Of a DNA stretch of 64,000 bases, positions 1-10,930 are shown in pieces. This DNA comes from Pleurostoma richardsiae. Its lineage: Eukaryota > Ascomycota > Sordariomycetes > Calosphaeriales > Pleurostomataceae. The notes below the pieces were generated by a model. The model did not search any database. It saw only the letters and a list, made by a program, of their open reading frames with translations, and was not told the DNA's origin. Location of the stretch: assembly GCA_030052745.1 (NCBI GenBank), contig JANBVO010000023.1, forward strand, positions 124,001 to 188,000, in the 5' to 3' direction. A program made the position numbers and the translations under genes. How positions within the stretch are numbered: position 1 is the stretch's first letter; each line of letters starts with the position of its first letter.

Positions 1-48
1 GCCCCATGAATTTGCTCCCAGCTACTCCAAACCCCCTAGCTCGAGCCC

Positions 49-1232
49 CTATTTATCCAGCAGCTCCATGCCATGGTGGTGGTACCGCTCGCCCACGACG
101 GGGAACGACGCCAGCAGCCTCTCGATCTCCGCGACGTCCTCGCCCGACAGCTCGACGAGCCGCGCGTTCTCCCTGACCCGCTCCGGCGACGAGGCGCCCG
201 GGATGGGGATGATCACGGGCATGCCGGGCCGCCTGCCGAGCGAGACGACCCAGTTGATGGCCACCTGCGCGGGCGTGCAGCCCTTCTTCTCCGCCAGCCG
301 GGCCACCTCGTCCACGATCCGCAGGTTGGTGGCGAAGTTCTCGGGCTGGAACCGCGGGAGCATGCGCCGGAAGTCACCCTCGGGGATGTCGTCGATGGAG
401 CGGATCTTGCCGGTCAGGGCGCCACGGCCGAGGGGGGCTGGTGGGTTCCCAGTCTGTCGTCAGCAGCCGCGAGGAAATAGTAAGGCCGAGCATCACTCTC
501 TCCATCTTCCTGTCAACGAGCACCGCGGAAACTTACCATACGCAAGAATAGGGATCCCCAGCTCCGCACACGCCTCGCAGACGCCGTTCGTCAGCGGCTC
601 CGTGTTCCACAGCGACAGCTCGACCTCGACGGCCTCGATCTTCGCCACCTTCGCCGCCCTGCGGATCGTCGCCGCCGACACCTCGCTGAGCGCCACGCCG
701 CCGACCTTCCCCTCGGCCGCCAGGTCCGCGATCGCCTTCACCGTGACCTCGACGGGCACCTCGGGGTCCCTGCGGGCCGGCTCGAACTGGTCGATGGCGC
801 CCGGCCCGGGCCCGAGCATGCGCAGGCAGTTCTCGGCGCTGCGGCGCACGCCCTCGGGCGAGCCGTCGGGCCTGAAGTTCTCGCCCGTGCAGGCCTTGAC
901 GTTGAGCAGCACGCGGGCCGCGTCCCCCGGGTGGAGGGCGTAGTACTTGTTCAGCAGGGTGAGCGAGTTGTGGTCGGGCGGGCCGTAGAACTCGCCGGCG
1001 TTCCAGTAGTTGCAGCCCGACTCGAGGGCGGCGCGCATGGCGGCGAAGGCCTGCTCCTCTGACACGGGAGTGCTGTTCCAGGTGAGGCCTGGGGAGGGGG
1101 AGACGCTCTGGTGTTAGCTGGGGTGAAGGACTCGGCAGAGAGTGAGCGGGGGAAGGTTGGAGTGAGAGGAGACTTGCCCAGGAGGCCGAAGCCGATCTCG
1201 CCGACTTGCTCTCCCTGGATTGTGTGAGGCAT
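49..1232 (-). CDS. Pyridoxal reductase-like aldo-keto reductase
   Basis: Exons 1232-1178, 1088-537 and 437-49 give 331 residues, the length of fission yeast pyridoxal reductase Plr1. The product should be a cytosolic NADPH-dependent TIM-barrel reductase that interconverts pyridoxal and pyridoxine. Visible family features are the N-terminal IGFGLLGLTW segment, the NAGEFYG segment with the catalytic Tyr, a PLGRGALTGK segment after the second intron, and the cofactor-binding stretch IPIPGASSPERVRENA near the C-terminus. Intron 1 (1177-1089) starts with GCAAGT rather than GT; only this boundary restores the conserved GLTW reading. Intron 2 (536-438) is GTAAGT...CAG. The start is the first ATG before the conserved segment. 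Substrate within the AKR superfamily is inferred from overall resemblance. Confidence 0.82.
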
Positions 1233-2578
1233 CTTGTCGAGCGGTAGTGAGGTCGAGTCTTGAGAGGCGGGAGCTGCAGTTGTGGTTCTCGTTGTCTATT
1301 GTGTCACTTCACCTGGCCCTCTCAACCCTCACTTATATATCCTGAAGCACGACGGCCACTCCCCAGTATAGTTCTCCGCGAGCCCAGAATGATCCTCGAG
1401 ATGACGGACTTAATCGGCCACTGCTTCTTTAAACGCCGGGTATTGGCAATTCCTCCTTGATCCTCCTTGCGTGAGGTCTGTTTCCCTTGGCTGAAAGCAG
1501 TCGTCGTGGGTTGGGGCGCCGGTGGGGGCAGCGGAGCGGCGTCCCGTCCGCCTCTTATCGTGACCCGCTCCGCATCGGCACACGGGCTCTTGTGCCGCCC
1601 GGCAGGCAGGAAAATGCACGATGCGCCATGCGACTAACGCTTTCTTGAGCCTCCGGCAGGTAGGAGGACACGGCCAGGCACTCCGCCCTGACATAGACTT
1701 TCCCCTGCCCTGGGACCTTCGACGCGCCCGAGTTCCGACGTCAAACTTCAGCCAAGAACTAGACGCCGGCGCATCGGCTCAACTAGAGTCTATCTCCGCG
1801 CTCTACATTATGAATCCACGACTAGTCCTCAATGCTTGGGAGAGAAAAAGTGGCTAGAATTTGTCTGTCTTGCCCGGCACAAAGTATGCCTACTTTACTC
1901 GCTGCATTACATCTACCGTGTCCGCAGGACATGCGACAGTCAAACATGGCAAGAACGGCGGCAGCAAACACCCATGGGAGACGGACCATCCTCATGCCTC
2001 ATAGATCCGTGTGTATCTACCACGAATAGTGCCTAAGGTCAAGCTGCCTGTGCCCCCTTTTCTCATCGCCAACAGCAAGGGGTATGTAGCCAAACAGCTC
2101 CCCAACGCCTGTCTCTCCCATCCTTCCAAGCTTTACCTAGTCCCGGATCCTGCGCATAGCTGAAGTCGTTGCGGGCATGTCACTCATATCCTATCATTAT
2201 ACATATGTCTTCCGTGCTCATAGAAGATCGTGATAATCGCAAAGCAGCACGCGCACCAGCACCTAAGAGAATAAATCAGACGCATGCCTTCTAAAGGCCA
2301 TGAACTTCCCGCGAGACGGCATTTCAACTGTTCACTCCATCTTCGCAGATCGGCGCCACTCATTATCTCGTGAATGGACCGGGACGCAAGTATGCCGACG
2401 GTAGGAGGTGCTGGACAATGCGTGAGAAGAGCGGAGCGGCTTTTGTTAATGGCCATGGAGGGATGAGAAGAGTAAAGCGGACTCTGTTGGACATCTGATG
2501 ACAGTCCGTAGCTCATCCTGCAAGCTAAATGCGCATTGGAAAACCTGCATGTGCCATGCGCCGAACCATGAGAAGAGC
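1233..2578. other. Intergenic, 1.35 kb
   Basis: This lies upstream of the aldo-keto reductase and downstream of the RBR ligase gene. Only short unconvincing open frames are present, and I see no repeat or RNA gene. Confidence 0.5.
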
Positions 2579-4868
2579 CTACAGCCGCAAGCGATCCAAG
2601 GTCTCCTCAACCGAGCGATTATCCTCTTCTGCCCCGCGCCGGAGCGCAGCGTCTTCCCGACCAGGCGGCCGCGGGCGCGGCCCGGGCAGTATACCCTGCT
2701 GGCGCCAGTTCTCCATCATGGCCACGGCATCGGCGTCGCCCAGCATCGCTCGCGCGATGACGTTCCGCCGTCGCATGTCTTCCTCGTCCGCCGGGGGGGC
2801 GCGCGGTGCCCGCAAAGGGGGCGGAACTCCCCGAGCCGGTGTTCCCACCGGTTCGGGGGGCCTGATCCACTGCTCTAACCGGAAGTGCTCCTGCACGTCG
2901 TCGGCGTTTGGTGGTGCTCCCGGGCCGCGACCGACCTGCGGCCGGAAGCCGAAACGGAGCGGCACGGGAGGAGGAGGGACTCCGCGAGGAGCGACGTGCG
3001 GGTGGGCCTGGAACGGACGCATGTTGGGACGCTGCACACGAAGGGGCGGTATGAAAGGAGGTCCGGGGGGGCCTTCGACGAATTCAAGAAAGGGATCATG
3101 TTCGGTGCAGCCCGGATTATGGCGGCAGAAGAGAAATCCGTGCTGGTTGCGCTGGTAGGGTGCTAGACAGATGTAGCACCACTCGTGACGACAGACGCCT
3201 AGCAGGACAGACACGATATCGTTAGCACAGCGTCAACGCACTCCATGGATGTACAGGGAGCCAAGACCTGAAGAAGAGAGGCAACGGCGGCTTACATGTT
3301 ATGTGGTTGCACCCAGTCCACTTGTGTACGTCCTTCTTGCAGCTCGGGCAGGTCTTGGACGTCTTCTTGATGGTCTCCTCCGATGCCTTCTCGTCCTTCT
3401 GCCGCTGGCGGTTGCGCTTGTCATACTCATCGCACGTCTCGCCACTATGCCAGGGTACGTTGTGATGGACACACTGCCTGTACCCGCAGGCCTCGCACTT
3501 GGACTTGGCGCAGTTGTCGCTACCGAAGATCTGGCCGGACTCGCACTTGGGGCTCAGGCACCATCTGAAGTTGGGCATATCCTTCAGAGCTGCGCGTGTT
3601 GCTAGGTCGTCGAACCTGGAAATGTCTTGTCAGCTCTGGGGAAGTCCTAAATACGGACCACCTTGTTACTACCTTACAAAGACCTCACGCGAGGCATGTT
3701 TCCTGACATCGTCAAATTTCAGGAGAAGGGGGCACTCCGGGCATTTCAGTCTGTCCCAGGAGGTTGTATCTAGGGAACTTTGTATCCACTGCCGCAAGCA
3801 GTCTTTGCATGTCGTCGGCTTGTGCTCGCAGGCTGCCGAGATCCGCTGCGGCATCTCCGTTACTCTCTTGTCGTCGCTGCACACTGTGCACGTATCTGCT
3901 ACTGGCAGCAGCCAAGTCTCATCAGCCGCAAAAGCCTCGGCGACGTTATCGGGAAGCTGGAAGTCGACTGTGCAGCCCCAAGGCACGCGGGAGTGGCTCC
4001 CCTTTGCTCGCCTGTCGTAGATGATCTTAACTTCTTCGGGCCGGAGCGATATGTTGCTCGTGCATGCTTGGTGGACGCCTTCTACGAGGTGCGTCTGGAC
4101 GAACACCTTCAGGCCCGTAACCTCCGTCTGCCAAGTTTCCGCGTTCTCAGGCTGGAAGACGTACTCCCTGCCTACGCTCCGGAACACAACGTACTGCTTC
4201 TTTGGGGACACATCGATGGTTATCTGGCGACAGAGCCAAGATCTGACCAGTCGGAGCTCCCAAGATGTTCCCTCTAGCGGTCCAGTTCTCATTCCTCCGC
4301 TCGCAACGAGCACAATGCGATTCGGGTCGTCCATGTTCAGTTTCCTCGCAATTATGGTACGCAGGTCGCCCACAGCTTTCCCGGAGTCAATATTCCTCAC
4401 AAGCTCATCGTGGAAGCTTTTGGTGAGAATCTCCTTTGTTTCCGAGTCGAACGTTTTTATTATCCACGTCTCGCCATCATCTCCAGCGGCCAGCACCCGA
4501 TAGTACACCAGAGAAGGGCCATCATCTCCTAAAGCGCCACGCGGATCAAGCTGCTTGCCATCGCGGAAGAAGAGGATACGGTCACCGTCCGCGAAAACAT
4601 ATTTGGAGCGCTTCCTGATGACTTCATCCAGCTTCGCGACCATGATCTCCGGCCGGACAGACCACACGAACGTCTCGCGCTTATAGTCGAGGTCCTTGAA
4701 ATGGACCAGCGCTCTGTGAGCATTCTTCTCCTCTCCTGGCCTGTGGCGAGACTCGCGGGACTCGTTGTGAGACCGGTGCCGGTGATGATGGCGGTGGTCC
4801 GATCTGGGCTTCCGGCGCACACCCAAGTGCCTCTCCTTCACCTCCCTCTTCACATCCTTGTGGGCCAT
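2579..4868 (-). CDS. RBR-type (RING1-IBR-RING2) E3 ubiquitin ligase
   Basis: Exons 4868-3673, 3615-3296 and 3198-2579 encode 711 residues. RING1 begins at C327 (CTVC...CEH...CKDC...CPEC), the IBR at C418, and RING2 at C488 (CPSC). The TGCNHITC segment places the likely catalytic thioester Cys at 501. In this family ubiquitin is passed from E2 to that Cys and then to the substrate. Residues about 50-300 look like several beta-grasp/ubiquitin-like modules, and the tail is Pro/Arg-rich and probably disordered. Oddity: the canonical splice (donor GTAAGC, acceptor CTAG) leaves C506-V-C508, one residue shorter than the usual C-x2-C of RING2. The class is secure; the substrate is unknown. Confidence 0.85.
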
Positions 4869-7039
4869 CTCGATAGCTCTGCTCCCGCTCCCGCACAGTC
4901 AAGCAGGACATGCTTGTGTGACATCCTAGGGATTCAGAAACCCCGCCAAGCAAAGAGGCATTCAGGCGGCGAGGTCAAGAGAGCAAGGAGAGCGGGGTAT
5001 GGTGAGCTTTAAACACCCCACGAGGCTGGGATCGGAAATGAGGCTCTGGCTGGGAGGAGCCCGACGTTTATGAGGATGAGGACGTGCCAGAGCTGGCACG
5101 CAGCACGCAGGCGGGGCTCGCAGCTGCAGCTGTGAGGGGCGAAGGAGACCGAACGCTGACAGGAAAACTGCAAAATGCAGCAGACAGCTTTGGGAAGAAA
5201 ACGTGGCGTGCGCAGGTGTTGACAGCCAATGATTTCTCAGGATGAGAAGCGCTCATATGCTCCCTGGGTCATCTTTATAGGTGCAGGATGGTTCTTCGCA
5301 CGCCACGCTGTAGGCTGCACTGACTGACGCCCGACACATTAAGGCTGCAAGAGGCCTTGCGACTGGCTTAACCTGACCGGCTTATCTACGGTGTTGCGAC
5401 GAACTGTGCCTGGTCGGTTAGGACTCCGAGCCAGTTGAAGCTGTGGTTCGCCCTGTACATGTTCATTTTCTTCTGCTGCATCGTCCTGGTATCCGCCAAC
5501 CCCCAAATCAGCGGGTTCCTCGGCTATTGACTACTGACCTGGCGGACAATGTGTAACTGACTTAGAAGGCCCAAGTCTTCCTTGGGACATGACATATCGA
5601 CTATCGCGGGTGTCGTGAGTTCTTCATTGAGGATCAACCATCCGATAACAGTCATCAAGAACAGCCCATACAAACTGCACCACGTCCTGATCTAGCAAAG
5701 CCACATGGACAGGCGGCCTTTGTAGCTTTGCATCTCGGCGAGATGCCGCAGAGCTCCAGTTCCATACCGGCGTATCGACCAGATCTAGCTTTATCGCTGT
5801 TTGAAGGCCGGAGGTTCCTTCAACAGAGACCTGCTTGCGATATATGATGGATAGCCGCGCCAGCAGCAAGAAACTCGGCCATACGATGACGGCAACTATC
5901 TTTCCTCCAAGTGAGGCGAGATTCCCACTAGCTGGCTTGCGAAGAGATATCTGCAAGAATAAGTGGCTGCCTTGGCTGATTTGAATAATATACTCGGATG
6001 AACTGTCTCCTGGGTAGTCGCTCTGTCCGGAGTCTTCGGCGGGAAGTGACTATCGAGGACGACAAGCAGCCGAGCTCGTGCAGGGCAAACACTTTGGGAG
6101 ACAAATGTGCAACCGCAGGAGCCCAAGTAACCGGCATCTACTACGTCGTGATGCAAAGGCCGTGAGACGTTGGGATCCCCTCCGTCGGGACCAGGTGTCG
6201 CAGAGGAGTTCTCTTCGGAACCTAGAAGCAATGCACCACTCAGTGACATTATATTATACATGGCCGATACAGGCCATATTAATAGTCGTAGCCCTAGCAG
6301 CTCTGTTGGATGGGAGCAGCTGTTCGTTTTCGACAGCGCTCGAGAGCGAAGTTCTCTAGAGAAGTGAACCATATTGGCTGGGACGCTTGTCCGTATTGTA
6401 GAGTATGTCCAGCTCCGCCGGAAGCACGATTGACAAGCGGTGTGAGGATGTCATGTCGAGAATGACTTTTCCTGAACCCTTTGTCCTGCGCGCACCATCA
6501 TCTTCAGCTCTGCAACTCTTGGAGAACGAGAGCACGTCCCCCGGCGTGGCACTTTGGCACTTGATCGGATGAAACGCGTTGCCCCTGTCGGATCTGAAAC
6601 GGTACAGCCACGCTAGGCCCGTTTAAACAAGTCAGGTACCTGGCGGGGCAAAGCGAGGGGCATTGGTACTTCGCCGGTGCTTCGCACAGTAACTTCTCCT
6701 CGTGCACCGGACTGCCGAGTTGCAGGAGATGAGGCAGTTAGCCGGCCTTCCGCTGTCAACGGGAATGCTGATGGCACAGGACTGGCGGCGCCGGCGATAT
6801 GCAGCCACGACCACGACAGCTGGTGGGAGCCAACATGGACGAGCTGGCAGCGTGGACAGAAGAAGCCTTAAGAGAAATGCTCCCCTGTCTCTCCCCAGAA
6901 TAACTCCGGGCGATCCCATCATAAGACCTGCACATAATGTGTACACTGACGTGCCTGGCGTGTACAGCCCGTGCTGGCTGCCCGCCTGCACGCGTAGTGT
7001 AATGTAATGAACACCGTAGTGCAGTTATGCCAGAGTGTA
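4869..7039. other. Intergenic, 2.2 kb left of the MITE
   Basis: No supported gene. Minus-strand frames at 5624-5956 and 5896-6372 read partly like protein, but I cannot join them into a convincing gene or match a family. They could be decayed coding sequence. Confidence 0.4.
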
Positions 7040-7311
7040 CGGAGGACCCTACCAAAAGAACCGTCTCACCGCTTCCGAGAGTTAGACCAAACGGCGTAGT
7101 AGTAAACACAGTTCACCATACAGTATTTCCCACTATCACTTTAGGAAGGTTGAACTAGACGAACCACTGTACAGATCACCCACAGCCCGTAAGTCTTGAA
7201 AATCTATAGGAGAAAGGCTCTATAATAAGTCCGTTTATAAGCCGAAATCCACACTGTATATTGCCAGAGTAATCGGAAGCGGTGAGACGGTTCTTTTGGT
7301 AGGGTCCTCCG
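7040..7311. mobile_element. MITE, Tc1/mariner-type, 272 bp
   Basis: A perfect 39-bp terminal inverted repeat lies at 7040-7078 and 7273-7311 (left end begins CGGAGGACCCTACCAAAAGA). TA dinucleotides flank it on both sides (7038-7039 and 7312-7313), as expected for a TA target-site duplication. The 194-bp interior has no meaningful open frame, so the element is non-autonomous. TA target choice and long inverted repeats fit Tc1/mariner/pogo-type MITEs of fungi. Identical arms suggest recent insertion or retained hairpin function. No second copy is visible in this window. Confidence 0.8.
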
Positions 7312-7313
7312 TA

Positions 7314-8203
7314 TATACCATAGTATTTGGACACTGGTAGCGTGTGTCTGGGACTGGAGCGGAGTGCAGGACGACGACGCCGGCTCCTCCAGTAGGAAGA
7401 AAAGGGGTAAAGGGGCTGAAGCATAACAAGAACTCCTGTCTGGCTTCGTCGAGGGACAAAGCAGATTGCCAGGCAAGCAGAGCGTCACCGCTTGGTGTAC
7501 CTGACCAGCATAATACTGCTGTCTCGGCTGCGGTCTGAAGGATCAAGACATCTTGGGGGCTTTGGAAAGTGGGAGCCTGGGAGGAATATCGGAGGTAAAG
7601 GAAGGGGTCGTGATGCTTAGAGGAATAAAGAGAGAACGGAGTCGATGACTGCGAGTACCGAGTACTGCGCGTATGTATGTTTGGGGTACCTCTACCGAGT
7701 AATGACAGGAGCGGAGTAACGTTCGTTAGTGCCAGGTAGGTACCTGCAAAGTAAGGGGTGGAAGTGGGTGCGTTTGTTTGCCGTTACCCCTAGTTGCGTT
7801 AGTGGGATGTGCATGTAAACAACCCGTGCAAACGGGCAGGACAGGGAGCGAGACAGACAGGCGGAGGAGGAGGGCGTGAGAGAGCGAGAAGTCGTGTCAA
7901 CCCTGACCCCTACCTTCTGCATCAACTGCAATAACTTGGTCAATTTTTCCCTTCCCTTTCCACCTCTGGACACGCTCTCTTTTCCTCCGTTTCCCCCGTG
8001 GCTGCACGACGCCTTCACTTCAGCTTCGGACTAGACTCTGACCAGATCATCCATCTGTTTACTTCCCACTGCAGCTGACGCTGTGTTGCCTTGTGTTACG
8101 ATTCGTCTTGACGTACTTGTTTGGTCTTGCAGCAAAGTATCCTGCACCTCCACTGCGCGCGCGTCGACTTCTCCACGCAGCCGCAGCACCACCTTCTTAC
8201 GCC
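7314..8203. promoter_or_regulatory. Upstream region of the NTF2-fold gene
   Basis: There is no gene here. The stretch contains GGTACC palindromes near 7686 and 7738 and a CT-rich run (about 7940-8000) typical of fungal promoters and leaders before the start codon at 8204. Confidence 0.4.
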
Positions 8204-9950
8204 ATGGCACTCCAAGCTGCATACAAGCAGTTCCTGGCCGCGCCAAACTCGTCCGCGTTGGCCGCCGACGCGTCTCTGCACTACATCACCACCACCACCA
8301 GCTACCACGGCCCCACCGACATCATCAAGCATCTCGGCTCCCAGCGCAACCGGATCAAGAAGAAGAAGGAAGACGTCCTGAGCGTCATCGAGGGCCAGAA
8401 TGCTGTTGCCGTCGAGACCGAGACTTCCCTCGAGTTCGTCTCCAGTGGAGGCGCTTACCTGCCTGGCATGGACGACAACTTCCTCGCCGATCGGACAGTC
8501 TACATTCCTATCGTAAGTATCCGTGATGCGCTTGTCTTCCGTTTATCTCATGTGCCTGCTATCTAGTGCTGACTTAAACTTCTGCTCCTAGACTCATATG
8601 GTCTCGTTCGACAGTGATGGCAAGATTGCGCAGATTCGCCAGAGCTGGGACCAGGGCGCACTTCTGAAACAGCTCGATATCATCGGCAAGTCGGGACGCA
8701 ACTGGCCCATCCGTGACAGTGCGGAGCAGATAAAGTTGATTGTCAAGTCCGCCGGGAAGCCCGTCGAGGAGACGCCCTCCGACATCATCAACCGCTCTCG
8801 CGATAACTCCACCAATGCCATGCGCGACCCGCACACAACATTGAATCTGTTTGCGCCTCGTGATGAGGAGATCGAGCCTAGCGGAGTCGTGTCGCCTTAT
8901 GCGGGCACTCGTCCCCCTCAGCGCACCTTTGAGGACATCCTCGGCGATGAGGACGATGATGCCGCCGCAGGAGAGAGGCCGCAGTCTCCCACGAAAGCCG
9001 TTGCGCCTAAGGCAGGCGCGGGAAAGAACTTCCAGCCGCCACGCCTTTTTGAAGCCAGCGAGGACAACACCGTGTCCGATCCTAACACTCCGGACAAGTC
9101 CCCGAACCGCTTTTACCGGCCTCACCCTAAGAGATTCGACCACTTCGATTTCGCCGATGGCTCGGACCCAGCCGACAAGCCGCAGCCTGGCACGGATTTC
9201 GACAAGCGGCCCAAGACTAGACATGACAGCCACTGGTCTTTCGATGACTTTGTGACTCCTCAGAAGGCCAACCCGTCGCGCGCCATGCGCAGCCAGGACG
9301 TGCGACACTGGAGCACGGAAGAGGACGGTGCTCAAGAGACACCCGTGAAGAAGCCCGTCGTGCCTAAGCCCCGCCGCGACGCAGAGACTCACTTTGAGCT
9401 CCAGGATGACGGTCTCCCGTCAAATGAGCCGCGTCCTGCGGGACGCCCCCGGGGAACGATGCATAACACTGGTCTGGGTCTGTACAAGAACCACCTCGTC
9501 ACCGACGACGGTTCCGAGCCCGCTGAGGACCCCGACCCCCGTGCTCTCGGTAACATCACCAATCTGAAGGATCGGTCAAAGACCTTTGCTCCTCACTTCA
9601 GCATGGCGGATGACTCGCCGCGCCAGGGCAGCCCGCCCAAGCACGCGTCTCATATCAGCGAGGATCGCCAGAAGGCTGTCAAGATGATGGAAGCCAACTG
9701 GTCCGCCTATGATGACTCTCCCTCCCAGAAAGAGAACAGCAACCCCTCGCGCAATGTCGCCTCCAAGGAGAACAGAGAGAATGGACCCAACCACCGCATC
9801 GTCATCGCGGGTGACGGTATGGGCAACCGAAAGGGTGGTCGTGGCTGGTCGATAGGTGACGAGAGCGACGAGGAGCAGGCCCAGGCTCCCCCTCCCCCCG
9901 GGAAGAAGCAGGGTCCCCAGACCAAGGCCAGCAGCTTTTGGGACTTCTAG
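8204..9950 (+). CDS. NTF2-fold protein with long disordered C-terminal region
   Basis: Exons 8204-8512 and 8592-9950 (intron GTAAGT...TAG, 79 nt) encode 555 residues. The first about 160 residues have NTF2-like character: an AAYKQFLAA helix, HYITTTTSYHGPTDIIKHL, then paired strands ending HMVSFDSDGKIAQIRQSWDQGALL, resembling the SnoaL/NTF2 cone fold. The rest is rich in Asp, Pro, Lys and Ser and looks disordered, with repeated basic-aromatic segments such as HWSFDDF and a C-terminal SSFWDF. Such linear motifs often bind a partner, but I do not know one here. It resembles a conserved fungal family of unknown role. Possible functions include RNA-export or scaffold roles, by analogy only. Confidence 0.75.
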
Positions 9951-10930
9951 GTCGGTGGCGGATGGACGGACGAACAACATCGGATCAGGACTGCGGACGG
10001 CAGCGAGGCTATGCCGGCATAATGTCTTCTCATATGTGGCTGATGATGACACGTCTACACGCGCTCATGATTCATGAGAAACTTCTCTTCAGGCATTCAC
10101 AGTTTGACACCCTTTGGCCGCTTGTGTCTCGAGCTTTCCTCCTTGCTTGTTATTTTCCTTGTTACATTATGTGTACTGAACAGACAGAACCTTAGGGGGA
10201 ATGACACTGCCCCATTACATATCGTGGGGGCAGGAATAGGGCGTCAGATGGCTCAGCTGTACACAGGCCGTTGCCAAATGTTGGATCACGGAGGGCATAC
10301 CCGAGGGATCTTGGCTTGCTTCTTCGTCTAGGGGATGACGCCCCGTAGGGCCTCTCTGGATGTGTACTTCTTCCCTAGCTATGTAGCTCGGTCGCCAATA
10401 CAGTCTTCATCAAGCAGCGTTGACTGGATCTTGCTGGCAGAAACAAGTTGCGTGACTGCATAACGCAACTCTACTCCACAGGCAGTACAGAGCCAGTACC
10501 TCTTCACGTTTCGGGAGTGACAACGACACTTGTAGTAAATACCGCATCATCATAAGACTCGTAACTATTAGATCTATCTAGAACACATGGGGCTCATCCT
10601 GTCCTGTATCCAGAAGACCAGGTAGGAAATACGCCCTCCCAGTTCCCTTGCCTGCCTTTCCCGCCCGGGAAGGCTTCCTTCCCAGAAAATTATAACAAGG
10701 AGACCGAAGGAAGAAGAGAACCGCAAACTGGCGTTCCGCATCCCCAAGCACTGACCGTCCTCCTCTCTTCGATGATGACGCCTCCAACGCCCAACGCTCC
10801 GAAAGCCCCCGCGGGGCTGTGGGAAAGAAGCCAGCAGACTTTCCCATCTAGATTCGTACATAACACACATCGCCACACCTCAACCCAAATCGACAAACGT
10901 CCCGTTTGAGGGAGCCGGCTGGGCGCCCGA
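9951..10930. other. Convergent intergenic region, 1 kb
   Basis: This holds the 3' flanks of the NTF2-fold gene and the amino acid permease gene. No gene, repeat or RNA is recognised. Confidence 0.45.

Noticed and set aside
2498-3214. Long open frames on the plus strand
   Set aside because: Shadows of the Pro/Arg-rich third exon of the RBR ligase on the other strand.
5624-6372. Minus-strand frames with partly protein-like text
   Set aside because: No consistent splice model and no recognisable family, so kept only as a remark in the intergenic entry.
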